Of a stretch of 64,000 nt of DNA, positions 10,379-21,284 are shown in pieces. The notes beneath the pieces were generated by a model, which saw nothing but the letters and a program-made list of their open reading frames with translations, ran no database searches and was not told where the DNA came from. This DNA is from Laguncularia racemosa (taxonomy: Eukaryota; Streptophyta; Magnoliopsida; Myrtales; Combretaceae). Both the position numbers and the translations under genes were made by a program. Position 1 is the first letter of the stretch. Each line of letters starts with the position of its first letter. The stretch spans positions 496,001 to 560,000 of the forward strand of contig JBBMOL010000022.1 in NCBI GenBank assembly GCA_037954665.1, given 5' to 3'.

Positions 10379-11877
10379 TGATCGTTGCTAATCGTAGTTT
10401 TAATATTTATAATTCTTGTTCTTAATCTTACTACGAAGCAATAGGCAAGCGCACCTATCGTAGCGTAATATAGCGAGTAAGCACAAGGTCGTCCCTTAGA
10501 GATACACCAACTACTAGTACTAACTCCGTTCCTATTATCTAACCGACGCTTAAATATGTTGGATGAAACTTAATTAATCTAATCTTAAAACTAATAACTC
10601 ACTAACAACAATGGTTCTGAAGATTTATCAATTGGCAAAAGCAACCTAGATCTTATTCTACTCCTTCTCTATCATGTAATTCATTAGATTTATGAGGATT
10701 GGTGTAGTTGACTTCTTATACTGTCGAATTCCCTAGTCAAGTTAACTACTTTCTCAAGTATATTAACCTATCTAATCCTAGATTTATCAAATAGGATCTC
10801 TCCTTATTTAATAGCAACCTAGAATTGCATAAAGCACGTGAATTCGCATCAAAATAATCGATGTAAACAGAAGGCTCTTGTTTCCTATCTCTAGAAGAAC
10901 AATCAAGTCTCATTAATTGCATTAAATCTAATCATAAGAGCAATTTCTCAATTAACTAATATGATATCATACATAAATTCATATTCCGGATCTATGAATC
11001 TAAGAAACAATTGAAGGGCATGCAATTAATCATAAGAAAGTCAACAACTTCGTATTAAAAACCGAATCTTCATCACATGACAGAGAAGTTTTGAATAAAA
11101 TCTAGATTTAGAGTCTACTCTTTCATAAATTGGACAAAAGAAATACAATTACGGGAAGAATAATTAGAATTCATAGTTACAGCCCTTAAAGATGGAATCT
11201 TCTCCTTCGTGGGTCTTTAACCTCCTTTTGAACTGACAGAATCTTCTTTCCCCTGCTGCTATGTGTGTCAAAGCAAGTACAAAAATTCGGAACCTCCTTT
11301 CTAGGGCAACTAACGGTCTATTTATACATGTACCCGGGTTGGATACATACACTAGTGGATACACGAATAGTGTATCTCGTTCGTGTATCTCATGCTTTCT
11401 TCCAAGTGTCCTTATGTGAATATACACGAGCAAGTACATGGGAGTGTACATTGGTCGTGTATTTGAAACATCGTTGCACAACAGCAAAACTTAGATACAC
11501 AAGCAAAGTACATGGGTGTGTACTTTGCTCATGTACTTTCCAGACATCCACTTCAGTACACACAAGCAAAGTACATGGGCGTGTATCTCACTCGTGTACT
11601 TTCCAGACATTCACTTCAGTATACACAAGCAAAGTACATGGGCGTGTATCTCGCTTGTGTACTTTCCAGAATTCTTTACTTCACATGTATTGTATCCAAT
11701 TCCTTCCAAACTTGATCCGACTCTTCAGAACTCCTTCCCTTGGCTCCAAAATACTTTAGAAAATCCTGAAATTAACATTCATTCCATTAAGCATCATTTT
11801 CTTCAACAAATCATCTAAGAATTCAACAATAAAGCACAATTTCATTACTCTAGATAAGGGTATTTTGTGACTTATCA
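10379..11877 (-). repeat. Athila-1 5' LTR (1499 bp)
   Basis: On the minus strand it starts TGATAAGTC at 11877 and ends GATCA at 10379, next to the PBS. It contains a tandem palindromic array near its 5' end (11338-11665). Confidence 0.9.
11338..11665. repeat. Palindromic and 63-bp tandem repeats in the Athila-1 LTR
   Basis: Words of the ATACACGA...TCGTGTAT type recur from 11338. From 11492 a 63-bp unit containing AAGCAAAGTACATGGG is repeated three times (that word starts at 11501, 11564 and 11627), with TTTCCAGACATTCACTTCA as spacer. The motifs resemble the internal array at 3902-4391. Confidence 0.85.
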
Positions 11878-14464
11878 ATACACTATAGGGATGTAAGTTA
11901 CATCCAACTTAGTGAGATATTTCTCATATTGTATGGTCAAGTAAGTTTTAAACAAGTTAATTACATGAGAATATGAATGCATGGCATATATATGGAATGC
12001 AACAACCTATACAACCATTTGGAAATTATATATAGCACTAATTTAATGCCCTTCGTTACTAGGGTTAGAAAATAACAATTAACATGTTAGCTTTAGATTT
12101 CAATCACCTTGAGCAAGATTTCTCAATATCTTATTTTTGACATTTTTTAGTGTAGTAATAAAATAGTGTTAAATATATTACATATATGCCCAAAAGGGTG
12201 TGCGTGTAGATGGCACAATAGTCTCAACCACTTCTAAGTAGTGAATCCCTGGACTCGGCTACAATCAGAGGTGATATTTCCCAGTACTTAATAGTTCCCA
12301 AAGGTTAAGGCAAGGTTATAGATGGAGAATTACCACCATATGGCCTCTTCGTATTATTGTGTGATGCTGACAACCTTCTATATGTAGAATCATGAGGTGC
12401 ATGATTCAATTTATGTTTTAAAGTTAACTACGATTAAGTCCAATTATTTGGTGAGTATTAAAGTTCACAGACACTCGTAGCCCTACTAGTCTAATGCATA
12501 ACTAATATATAGCTATTTTTTAATATATTATAGTATTTTGGAATCAGTAGCATCATAGTCAACCACAAGTGATTTCCTAAAATCCCACACATTTATGTTC
12601 ATATCACATACAGTTAAGTGCAACTGATGTTACTATAATAAATAAGTACAATAATCATAAGAATACTTATTTGGCTATATCTACTATTGTTTATAGTAAT
12701 CTAGGGGTAGATCAAACTCAATGTTAGTATCACTTGATGATGGAAATAAGGTTTCATAAGTATAAATATACTAAACTGTATAAGTTACTTAATTAAATTC
12801 GTTATAATTATCGGTTTTGGTAGTTTCATATTTTAGCTATAACTTTCTTGTTTTAACTTCATTTTTCACGTTCTTATAGTCATTTCAAAGGTTTTTAAGT
12901 GTTTTTTTTAAATTGGAGGGGGCCATCTTGGTCATTTGGGATGTGCATTTTAGGAGAAAGGTTTGATCAAATATGTGGGTCATGTGTTTGGGCCTATTTT
13001 GAAGCCTTTTAGTTCCAAATGGAGCTAGAGCTTAAGGAAATTTCTTCTAAATAATTCCTAATCATATTTTGGCTTTTATTTAGTGTTTAAGGGTACAAGT
13101 GTTTGCTGGAAATTCTAAATTTTTTGTCTAAATGTAGGGTCTTAAGATCCTTTTCCCAATTTTGCTTATTTTGCACTTAAAGGCCCTATTATTAGTACTT
13201 AGCTAATGAGTCTTACTTCTAATCCTTCTTAACCCTTATTTATTATAATTGTAAGCTATAAGTTAAAGGAAATCATATATTCTTACTTCTTCTAGGCATT
13301 GGTTATGGAGAATCTTGCAAGCATTCATCACTTAATCACTTCTAACTATTCTATCTCACTTTCTAATGCTAATTTATGTTGTAAACTATCTATTATATCA
13401 AAGTTGGAAGCTCATACATGGCCAAAGTATTTTAACCAGTGTAGGGATTTTATATTTGACCTTGTTTTTCTCATGCTTTTCAAATCTATTCACCAAGAAA
13501 GCTTATATAGAGCAAAGTGCTTACATTATCAATAGTGATGTATGTGTTTACATGATCAAAGCAAGCCTAACACATAAGTTACATCCCAATGAAATAAGGA
13601 TTCTATCCTAAGATAAAAATATCCCAAAAGAAAAGGAACTCCTAAAATGAAACTACAGCAAAATGATTATACTCCTACTTTTGGTGGTGGATGGCTAAGC
13701 TTCTTCCCTGACTTTGAGCTTTAGGTTCCCTTCCTATATGCTTGTTTATGGCCTTCTTATCATCCCTAGTCCCTTAATATACCTTAACTTCTTTTTCCCT
13801 CCTTCGATTGTAAGAGTTGGCTTGATGGTTTTCAAAGGAAAGGAGAAAGGAATGGAAGCTTGGAGTAGTTAAGTAAGGGCTTGGGGCGTGTGGAAATGGA
13901 TGCTAATTTGTGGTGGTGGTTGTGTTGGAAAGGAAGGAGTTGGGTAGTGTAAGATGGTGGTGGTGCATGGTAAGGTTTTGTTGATGGTAGTTGTTCCATT
14001 TTTCTTAAGTGACTTTTGAGAGGAAAAATGGAAAAAATGAAATGCAAGAGGGAGAGAGATTGACCAACATTTTGTGGTGGCAGTGGCGTCAAGAGTAGGA
14101 AGTGGATGTGGTGGGGGCTAGGGGGTGAGGGTGCTTAAAGGTTGTTATTTGTCTTACTTGATTTAGTCTTAATACACATAAGACAATAGCATTAATTGAA
14201 TAAGCATATTGGCTAGTATTATCTAATTGTTTAGTATTACTGATTGTATTTATTTGTATGATTAGTGTGCTCTTGCAAAAATCTTTAACCTTATGTTTTG
14301 GTTCAATTTAGGGTTTTCATTTAGGGTTCTAGAATTTACTACTCTAATTAAGGCTTGAGTTATTGTTTTACAGTTCCCAAACTAAATTAGGGTTATGATT
14401 AGTTGCTTAATGCTTAATGTTTTCATTTTAAGGTTGGGTTATAGATTCATCATTTTAGGATTTG
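11878..14464. other. Unassigned AT-rich relic DNA left of CRM-A
   Basis: About 2.6 kb with no supported gene. It is the left flank of both Athila-1 and CRM-A. At 14465 it is interrupted by CRM-A and resumes at 21280 after the ATTTG target duplication. It may be a decayed flank of the Tat element further right (for example an old LTR), but I could not find a matching second copy. Short ORFs at 13299-13611 and a proline/histidine-rich one at 13832-14092 look like chance. Confidence 0.5.
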
Positions 14465-15295
14465 TGATAGGAATCAGATTCCCACAAGACCAATTACTAG
14501 ATCCCGAGCTAAGGGTTTACAAAACCTAGCTGTGAGGATCCTCCATGAACAACTAAACCCTGAGGATGTTGATTTAGTATCTACTTTTGTATTACATAAT
14601 TGTTGTGCATTCTAATAGGTACATTTATCAGTTTTACAGGATGGTAAATAAAACACACTAAGGATCAAATTGAAGACATTCTTGGACTCACATCCAACGG
14701 TCTACAATGTGTTCACTTGACTTGAAGAATTGGCCACTTGAAGACCATTTTTGCACTTGTGATTGTAATTTTTAAACTGGCCATCTAGTGGCAACTTTGT
14801 AATTTTTTGGTTTATTTTACCCTAATAGGAGCAAGTATAAATACTTGCTAACTAGAGTTTTTAGGGAGCCTTTTGATAATTTGAAATTACACTCTTTGAG
14901 CAGTAAGGGAGAGCCTTGCAAATTAAAGATCTCTTATCAATTTCTTGTGAAATTGTGGCAAGATTCAATAAGAGGAGATTGTGAGTCATATCAATCTTGC
15001 TTTTGTTGTTAACAAATTGTGTTTAGTGAGTCATATCTAGGTACAATTTGTGGTTACTTTTCATTCACATAATTTTGGATGTAATTTTCAGATTTGGATC
15101 ATTTCAATTTTGAAATTGCTTCTTAGTGTAAATTGCATGATTTTCCATTGAATAATCACATACTCATTAGTTCAACTTTCATTTAGTCATTTTCTTAAAT
15201 GGAATTCAATTTTCATCATGCCATTTTGTGGAATTTGTTTAGTTGAATTCTTTAATTGGATTATGTTCATGTGCTTGAATTATTAAGGCATATCA
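14465..15295 (+). repeat. CRM-A 5' LTR (831 bp)
   Basis: Begins TGATAGGAATC and ends GGCATATCA. It aligns with 20447-21279 over its whole length. A TATA-like stretch (agtataaatac) is at about 14831-14841. Confidence 0.92.
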
Positions 15296-15300
15296 TATTT

Positions 15301-15312
15301 TGGTATCTGAGC
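15301..15312 (+). other. CRM-A primer binding site (initiator tRNA-Met type)
   Basis: TGGTATCTGAGC, one mismatch from TGGTATCAGAGC, five bases after the LTR end. Confidence 0.85.
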
Positions 15313-16235
15313 ATAGGAATTGAGGAAGGGAATTGCATGAGCTTCATTTGGCAATTAGGGTTCTTGAAGTTGATTTCTTGATCCGAAATTGTTGAAGTGA
15401 TTTGTAGTAGTAATTGTGGATTTGGTTACATTTTTGTTGTTGTTGATTGAAGTGGATGTGGAATACTTGTGGTAGCATTGTTTTCCTTAAGTTTGCCGTG
15501 AGGAAGAAGTAGTGATCCTTTGTGATCATTTGGGAAAAGTGGAAATTGGAACAAAGAAAAGTAGATTTCTTGTTGTAATTTTGGAATTTGAGATTGTCCT
15601 TTACAATTTCCAGTTTTGTATTGCATGGAGATAAGGAAAATATTTGAAATTCAAACACCTTCTTTAAGTTTGAAGAAAGTCATTGAGTAGCATTGATTGA
15701 ATGTTATTTGAATTTGAATTACTTCTTACCATTTGTGGAGAAGGTTGCATTAAGATTGTATTTAAATTGTTGCCGTGAAGTGTTGTGTGTGTTGAGGTGA
15801 GGAAATGCTGCACATGAAGTGGTGTTGTGGTTTGAAAGGAGTTGCATCATGTTTGTATTGTGTATGTGTGGCGATGTGAGTGTGTAGTGAAGGGAATTGC
15901 AAATTGTTGTGGAGTTGTGTTGTGAAGAAGATGCTGCACGCTGAAGTAGAGGTATGTGTGTACCGTGATTAGAAAGGGAATAATAGTGGGAAAATTTGAA
16001 TTTCAAAAAAGCATTAAAGTGTGGAGGTCATTGAGTATTGATGCTTAAACACTTGCTTAGTTGAATTCATTAACTTGCTATTTGGAATTGTTTAATTATT
16101 GTACCACTTATTGTTGTTGTAATTGAAGTGTGGGAAGTGTGTGTTGCATTGGTTACTTGATTGCACCGTAGGTGTGTGTTATCGTAGTGTGTGTGGTATA
16201 GTGTATTATTGGCTTATTGAAGTTAGTAAGCAACA
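15313..16235 (+). other. CRM-A untranslated leader, joined directly to protease
   Basis: About 920 bp of AT/GT-rich non-coding leader with repeated gttgttg and gccgtgag-type words, similar in style to the leader of element X on the other strand. It ends at an ATG (16236) followed by sequence that corresponds to the start of protease, so the whole of gag is absent. Confidence 0.75.
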
Positions 16236-17715
16236 ATGTCAAGTGATTTGTATTTGTCTATTAATGTATTATGTTGGGCTTTGACCTCTTTTACAACTAT
16301 TGATGATGAGCAAAGGGAAAACTTGTTTCACACTTCTTGTAGGGTGCAAGGTAACTTGTGTGTCATTATTATTGATGGTGGTAGTTGTACTAATATTATG
16401 ACTGCCTCATTAGTATCGAAATTGAAACTTATAACTACCCCACATCCTAAACCCTATAAATTACATTGGTTAAGTGAACATGGGAGTCTCCATGTGACTC
16501 AGAGAGCTAGGGTACCTTTTAGTATAGGGGATAAATATCATGACGAAATTAAATGTGATACTCTTCCTATGTGTGCATCCCATATATTGCTTGGCAGGCC
16601 TTAGTTGTATGATAGGAGGGTCTTACATGATGGCTTTAGAAATACGTATGTATTCCAGAAAGAGGGCAAACGTATCATCCTGAACCCAATGTCACCTTTA
16701 GAGGTCCAAGAGGTTCAACAATAGATTAGTAGACCATCAGAGATCACAACTGTTCCAATACAGGCCAAGGAATTTAGGAGGAAAAAGGTCTTATTGATGG
16801 GATAGAGTGAGTTGGTAAAGGCCACAACAGATGAGAGCCTAGTATACTTATTGCATATGAGATATGCCCTAGGGATGGAGGAACGTTAGCATCTACCCCC
16901 TACAGTATCTCAAGTATTGGATGAGTATAATGACCTTTTTACTGATGATTTGCCAGAGGGTTTACCATCATTGAGCGGTATAAAGCATGGTATCAATTTC
17001 TTACCTGGGTCAGTTTTGCTAAATCGACCTGCGTATCACATGAATCCCGAAGAGGCTAAGGAATTAAAATGTCAGGTAGATAAGCTAGTCGAACAGGGTT
17101 TTGTCAGGGAGAGTCTCAGTTTTTGTGCTATTCCAACCTTTCTTGTCTTTAAGAAGGATGGTACTTGGAGAATGTGCATTAATAGCAGAGCAAATAATAA
17201 AATCACTATCAAATATAAGTATCATATTCCTAGACTTGATGATATGTTGGATGAATTGTACGGTGCACAAGTGTTTTCCAAGGTGGATCTTAAAAGCGGA
17301 TATCATCAAATTCGGATGAGAGAAGGCGACAAGTGGAAGACCGCTTTTAAAACACGCCATGGACTATACAAATGGATGGTTATGCCGTTTTGTTTTAGTA
17401 ATGCTCCTAGCACATTTATGAGATTAATGAATCATGTAATGAAGGAGTTTCTAGGTAAGTTTGTTGTTGTTTATTTTGATGATATTATGATATACAGCAA
17501 GAGCCTAGAAAATCATGTGGAGCATCTTCAAGCAGTATTTTCAATCTTGAGGGCACAACAATTGTTTGCAAATCTCCAAAAGTGTTCCTTCTACCAAACC
17601 GAGGTAACATTTTTGGGATTTATTATATCTGGTTCTGGTGTCAGGGTTGATGAGGAGAAAGTGAGGGCTATTAGAGAATGGCCAACACTAAAATCAATCG
17701 CAGAGGTAAGGAGTT
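16236..17715 (+). pseudogene. CRM-A pol, protease and reverse transcriptase (first part)
   Basis: The frame starts MSSDLYLSINVLCWAL and runs into a protease with IIIDGGSCTNIMT (an Asp-Gly active-site loop) and CASHILLGRP, where TAG follows. The 289-codon stretch at 16917-17786 is an RT with GIKHGINFLPG, NRPAYHMNPEEAKEL, VFKKDGTWRMC, DLKSGYHQIRM, the catalytic VVYFDDIMIYSK and FLGFIISGSG. At 17716 the frame runs into a solo LTR. DLYLSINVL matches QYLSINVL of CRM-C 36 codons downstream of the point where Athila-2 interrupts CRM-C, so a deletion has fused the gag start codon region to protease. Additional stops lie at 16603, 16723, 16803 and 16888. Confidence 0.9.
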
Positions 17716-18619
17716 TGATGGGAATCAAAATCCGACAAGACCTATCATTAGGACAAAAATTAAAGGATTTCAAATCTTGGCAATGAGGACCCATTTCAAG
17801 CAGATCAACCTCGGAATAAATTATTATCTAACCTCTTTTATCTTATTCATGAATTGTATATTCCAACAGGTATGCTTATTTGGTTTCACAAGGCGATGGA
17901 TAAACTCACTAAGACTCAGCTTGTGGGTTATCTATGGACCGACCTGAACCGGCGATGAGTTGAACCGACGGATTCCATCATGAAGCTAGCCTGCCGAAGA
18001 TTATTTTCTTTACTTGTAATTTATGTTTGAACCATTTATTTTGTAAGCTTTATTTGGGACATTTTATTTGGTTGTATTTTACCTTTAGGACCGGCCACCC
18101 TATAGTGGCATAGTTGTGATTTTTTAGTCATTCTAACCCTAAAGGGTGCAAGTATAAATACTTGCAAATTAGGGTTTTTGAGGAGCTTTTGAACATTTGA
18201 GAAAAACACCCCCTTTGTGCCGTGAGAGAGAGTGCCTCTTTCAAGCATTTGCTCTTATCAATTTCCTTAGTGAAATTGTGGCGAGTTGGCTTGGATTTGT
18301 TGTGTGTTATATCAACAAATTACAAGTTGATCCTAATTCCAAACTAGTGAGTCATATCTGGTGAGGATTTAGTTACTTTTATGTACTTTTTGTTCTTATG
18401 AAATTAGGGTTCTAAGATTCGGAATTTGAAGAACCTTTGAATTGAATTTGAATCCCCTTTCATTTTCTATCTAGCAATCGTTGTTATATCATATATTGTT
18501 CATCAATATTTCGGTTTCTTGAGGAATTTGAGGCTATTTTCCTTTGTTTGTGGCGTGGATGTTCATTTCAATTCATCCTTTTTTAGTTGATTGTGCTTGA
18601 CCCCCCTTTAGGCACATCA
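17716..18619 (+). repeat. Solo LTR of element-X family inside CRM-A pol
   Basis: 904 bp, beginning TGATGGGAATC and ending GGCACATCA, flanked by the direct repeat GAGTT (17711-17715 and 18620-18624). It matches the reverse complement of the LTRs at 22877-23778 and 25822-26723. Removing it and one GAGTT restores the pol frame (EVRSFYRLASFYRRF). Solo LTRs arise by recombination between the LTRs of a full element. Confidence 0.95.
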
Positions 18620-18624
18620 GAGTT

Positions 18625-19205
18625 TCTATAGATTAGCATCATTTTATAGGCGTTTTGTCCATAATTTTAGTAGCATTGTCAGTCTATTAACTGAACTGAC
18701 TAAGAAAAATGTTCCTTTCATTTGGGGTGAGAGGGCCCAAAAGAGTTTTGAAGAGGTAAATGAAAAACTTACTAGTACTCCAGTATTGGCTTTACCTGAT
18801 TTTGATAAAGTTTTTGAGTTATAATGTAATGCTTTTGGGATAGGGATTGGTGCTGTGTTGATGTAGGATAAGAGGCCTATTACCTACTTTAGTGAGAAGT
18901 TGAGTGGTGCAACTTTGAACTACTCTATATATGATAAGGAATTTTATTCCTTAGTGAAGGCTTTGATGACATGGCAGCATTATCTCCTTCCGAGAGAATT
19001 CATCATCTACATAGATCATGAGTCACTGAAGCATTTCAGGAGTTAGCAAAATCTGTTTAAACGCTAAGCCAAATGGGTAGAGTTTCTGGAGAGTTTTACA
19101 TATGTGATTAACTACAAGAAGGGTAACCAAAACATGGTAGTTGACACTTTGTCACATAGGTATGTACTTATCACTTCTCTTCAATCAAAACTGCTTGGTT
19201 TTTAA
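18625..19205 (+). pseudogene. CRM-A pol, RT end and RNase H (after solo LTR)
   Basis: Continuation of the frame interrupted at 17715: FYRLASFYRRFVHNFSSI, then RNase H with FSEKLSGATLNYSIYDKEF, TWQHYLLPREF, DHESLKHF and YKKGNQNMVVDTLSHR. Stops interrupt it near 18822 (codon before CNA), 18864, 19045, 19064 and 19202. The equivalent places in CRM-B and CRM-C mostly keep sense codons. The domain would remove the RNA template strand but cannot be made from this copy. Confidence 0.87.
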
Positions 19206-20597
19206 TTGCTGAAGGAACAGTATATGCATGATGATTATTTGAGAACAATTATTGAGAAATATTCTGAGGGAAAAATGTTTGAGAGGTATTACATGATTGA
19301 GGGATTTTTGTATAAAATTCGAAAACTGTATATGCCTTGTGGGTTTGTGAGGGAAGCGCATGCAAGAGGATTGTGTGGTCATTTTGGTGAGAAGAGAACC
19401 CTAGCCATGTTGAAAGAAAATTTTTATTGAAAGGGTATGATAAGGGATGTTCATAGGGTGTTGGAAAGGTGTGGAGTTTGCAAAAGGGCAAAAGGAAAGA
19501 AAGGCTTTCAGGGTGAATACATGCCTTTGCCTATACCTACTAAATCCTAGATTGATATCAATATGGATTTTGTGTTGGGTCTGCCCAGGACTCAAAGGGG
19601 AAAAAATTCTATCATGGTGGTTGTTGTTAAATTCAACAAAATGTCCCATTTTGTGCCTTGTCACAAAACAGACAATACCCTTTTTATATCTAACCTTTTT
19701 GTGAAGGAGATTGTTAAATTACATGGTGTTACACACGGTATAGTGTCTGACAGAGACATTAAGTTTCTTTGCTTCTTCTGGAAGACACTATGGAGAAGAC
19801 TTGATACTAAACTTATGTATAGTATCTCATGCCATCCACAGACTGATGGCCAGACCGAAGTTGTTAACTGTACTCTTGGCACATTACTTAGAGCAACGGT
19901 TGGCAAGAATCTTACTGATTGGGACTTATGTCTTCTTATTGTCGAGTTCGCTTACAATAGGTCTACTCATAGTTCAACCAGTAAGTCTCCCTTTGAAGTT
20001 GTGTATGGCTATAATCCTACTATTCCAATAGATCTTATTACAGGACCAGCAACAAAGGAAGAGAGCCTAAGTGGAGTTGAGTGACCCAAGGAGATCCGGC
20101 AACTTCATGAGAAGATAGCTAAATGTCTTCAAAAAACACAAGAGCTGTAGAAACTTCAAGGAAACAGGCACAAGAAAACTAGAATTTATAATCCAGGTGA
20201 CTCTATTTGGATTAATCTCAACAAAGACGGGTTTCCTCATAAGAAGTCGCAAAAGTTGTCACCCCGATCAGATGGACCTTCCAGAGTTGTTAGGCGCATC
20301 AACAACAACGCCTACAGAATAGAATTACCAAGGGAATATGGCGTCTCAACTACCTTTAATGTTGTAGATCTATCACCATATTTACTAGATGATAGTCATG
20401 AAGACCTATCAGATTTGAGGGCAAATCTTCTTAAAGCCCAAGAAGATGATAAGAATCAGATTCTCACAGGACCAATCATTAGAGCCCAAGCTAGAGGTTT
20501 ACAAAACCTAACTATGAGGATCCTCCATGAACAACTAAACCCTGAGGATGTTGATTTAGTATCTACTTTTGTATTACATAATTGTTGTGTATTCTAG
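19206..20597 (+). pseudogene. CRM-A pol, integrase and C-terminal tail reading into the 3' LTR
   Basis: The zinc-binding part is HARGLCGHFGEKRTLAML ... CGVCKRAKGKKG, i.e. an HHCC finger with an in-frame TGA at 19428. The core has MDFVLGLPRTQRG (Asp), VSDRDIKFLC (Asp) and TDGQTEVVN (Glu). After a TGA near 20082 and a TAG near 20147, the C-terminal part resumes at 20256 with DGPSRVVRRINNNAYRI, TFNVVDLSPYL and a tail that crosses into the 3' LTR at 20447: GPIIRAQARGLQNLTMRIL, stopping at 20595. Integrase C-terminal domains of chromoviruses help direct insertion. The tail encoded by LTR sequence is a CRM-type trait. Confidence 0.88.
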
Positions 20598-21279
20598 CAG
20601 GTACATTTATCAGTTTTATAGGATGGTGAATAAAATACGCTAAGGATCAAATTGGGGACATTCTTAGACTCACATCCAACGGTCTACAATGTGTTTACTT
20701 AACTTGGAGAACTAGCCACTTGAAGACCATTTTTGCACTTGTAATTGTAATTTTTGAATTGGCCACCTAGTGGCAACATTATAATTTTTTGGTTTATTTT
20801 ACCCTAATAGGAGCAAGTATAAATACTTGCTAACTAGGGTTTTTATGGAGCCTTTTGATAAATTGAAATTACACACTCTTTGAGCTGTGAGGGAGAGCCT
20901 TGCAAATCAAAGATCTCTTATCAATTTCTTATAAAATTGTGGCGAGATTCAACAAGAGGAGATTGTGAGTCATATCAATCTTGTTTTTGTTGTTAACAAA
21001 TTGTGTTTAGTGAGTCATATTTAGGTACAATTTGTGGTTACTTTTCATTCACATGATTTTGGATGTAATTTTCATATTTTGATCATTTCAATTTTGAAAT
21101 TGCTTCTTAGTGTAAATTGTGTGATTTTCCATTGAATAATCACATACTCATTAGTTCAAATTTCGTTTGGTCATTTGCTTAATTGGAATTCAATTTTCAT
21201 CACGCCACTTTGTAGAATTTATTTAGTTGAATTCTTCAATTGGATTGTGTTCATGTGCTTGAATTATTAAGGCACATCA
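20447..21279 (+). repeat. CRM-A 3' LTR (833 bp)
   Basis: Begins TGATAAGAATC and ends GGCACATCA. It aligns with 14465-15295 with many single-base differences and is followed by the ATTTG target duplication. Confidence 0.92.
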
Positions 21280-21284
21280 ATTTG

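Larger units (their letters stand above)
1..11877 (-). mobile_element. Athila-1: Athila-lineage Ty3/gypsy element, truncated by window edge
   Basis: Read on the minus strand the order is 5' LTR (10379-11877), tRNA-Asp-type primer binding site (10355-10372), gag, protease, RT, RNase H, integrase, palindrome array, env-like ORF, polypurine tract (110-124) and the first 109 bp of the 3' LTR. The two LTR ends match almost base for base where both are visible (1-109 against 11769-11877). The gag start, the PBS and an extra ORF between integrase and the 3' LTR are typical of the plant Athila lineage. The coding region has stops and frameshifts, so the copy looks non-functional. The TSD cannot be tested because the other end lies outside the window. 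Confidence 0.93.
14465..21279 (+). mobile_element. CRM-A: CRM-like Ty3/gypsy chromovirus, gag-deleted, split by a solo LTR
   Basis: LTRs at 14465-15295 and 20447-21279 share TGATA..ATCA ends and flank an initiator-tRNA-Met-type PBS, protease, RT, RNase H and integrase in order. The target-site duplication is ATTTG (14460-14464 and 21280-21284). Gag is missing. A 904-bp solo LTR with its own 5-bp duplication sits inside pol. Lineage is inferred from the RT and integrase sequence and from the pol frame reading into the 3' LTR, as described for CRM elements. LTR pairs differ at many sites, mostly transitions, so this is not a recent insertion. Confidence 0.93.

Noticed and set aside
11265..11818. 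Three overlapping plus-strand ORFs in the Athila-1 LTR
   Set aside because: The 63-bp repeat period keeps frames open. They lie antisense in an LTR and match no protein I recognise.
13832..14092. 86-codon proline/histidine-rich minus ORF
   Set aside because: Low-complexity tggtggtgg sequence with no homologue recognised, in relic DNA.
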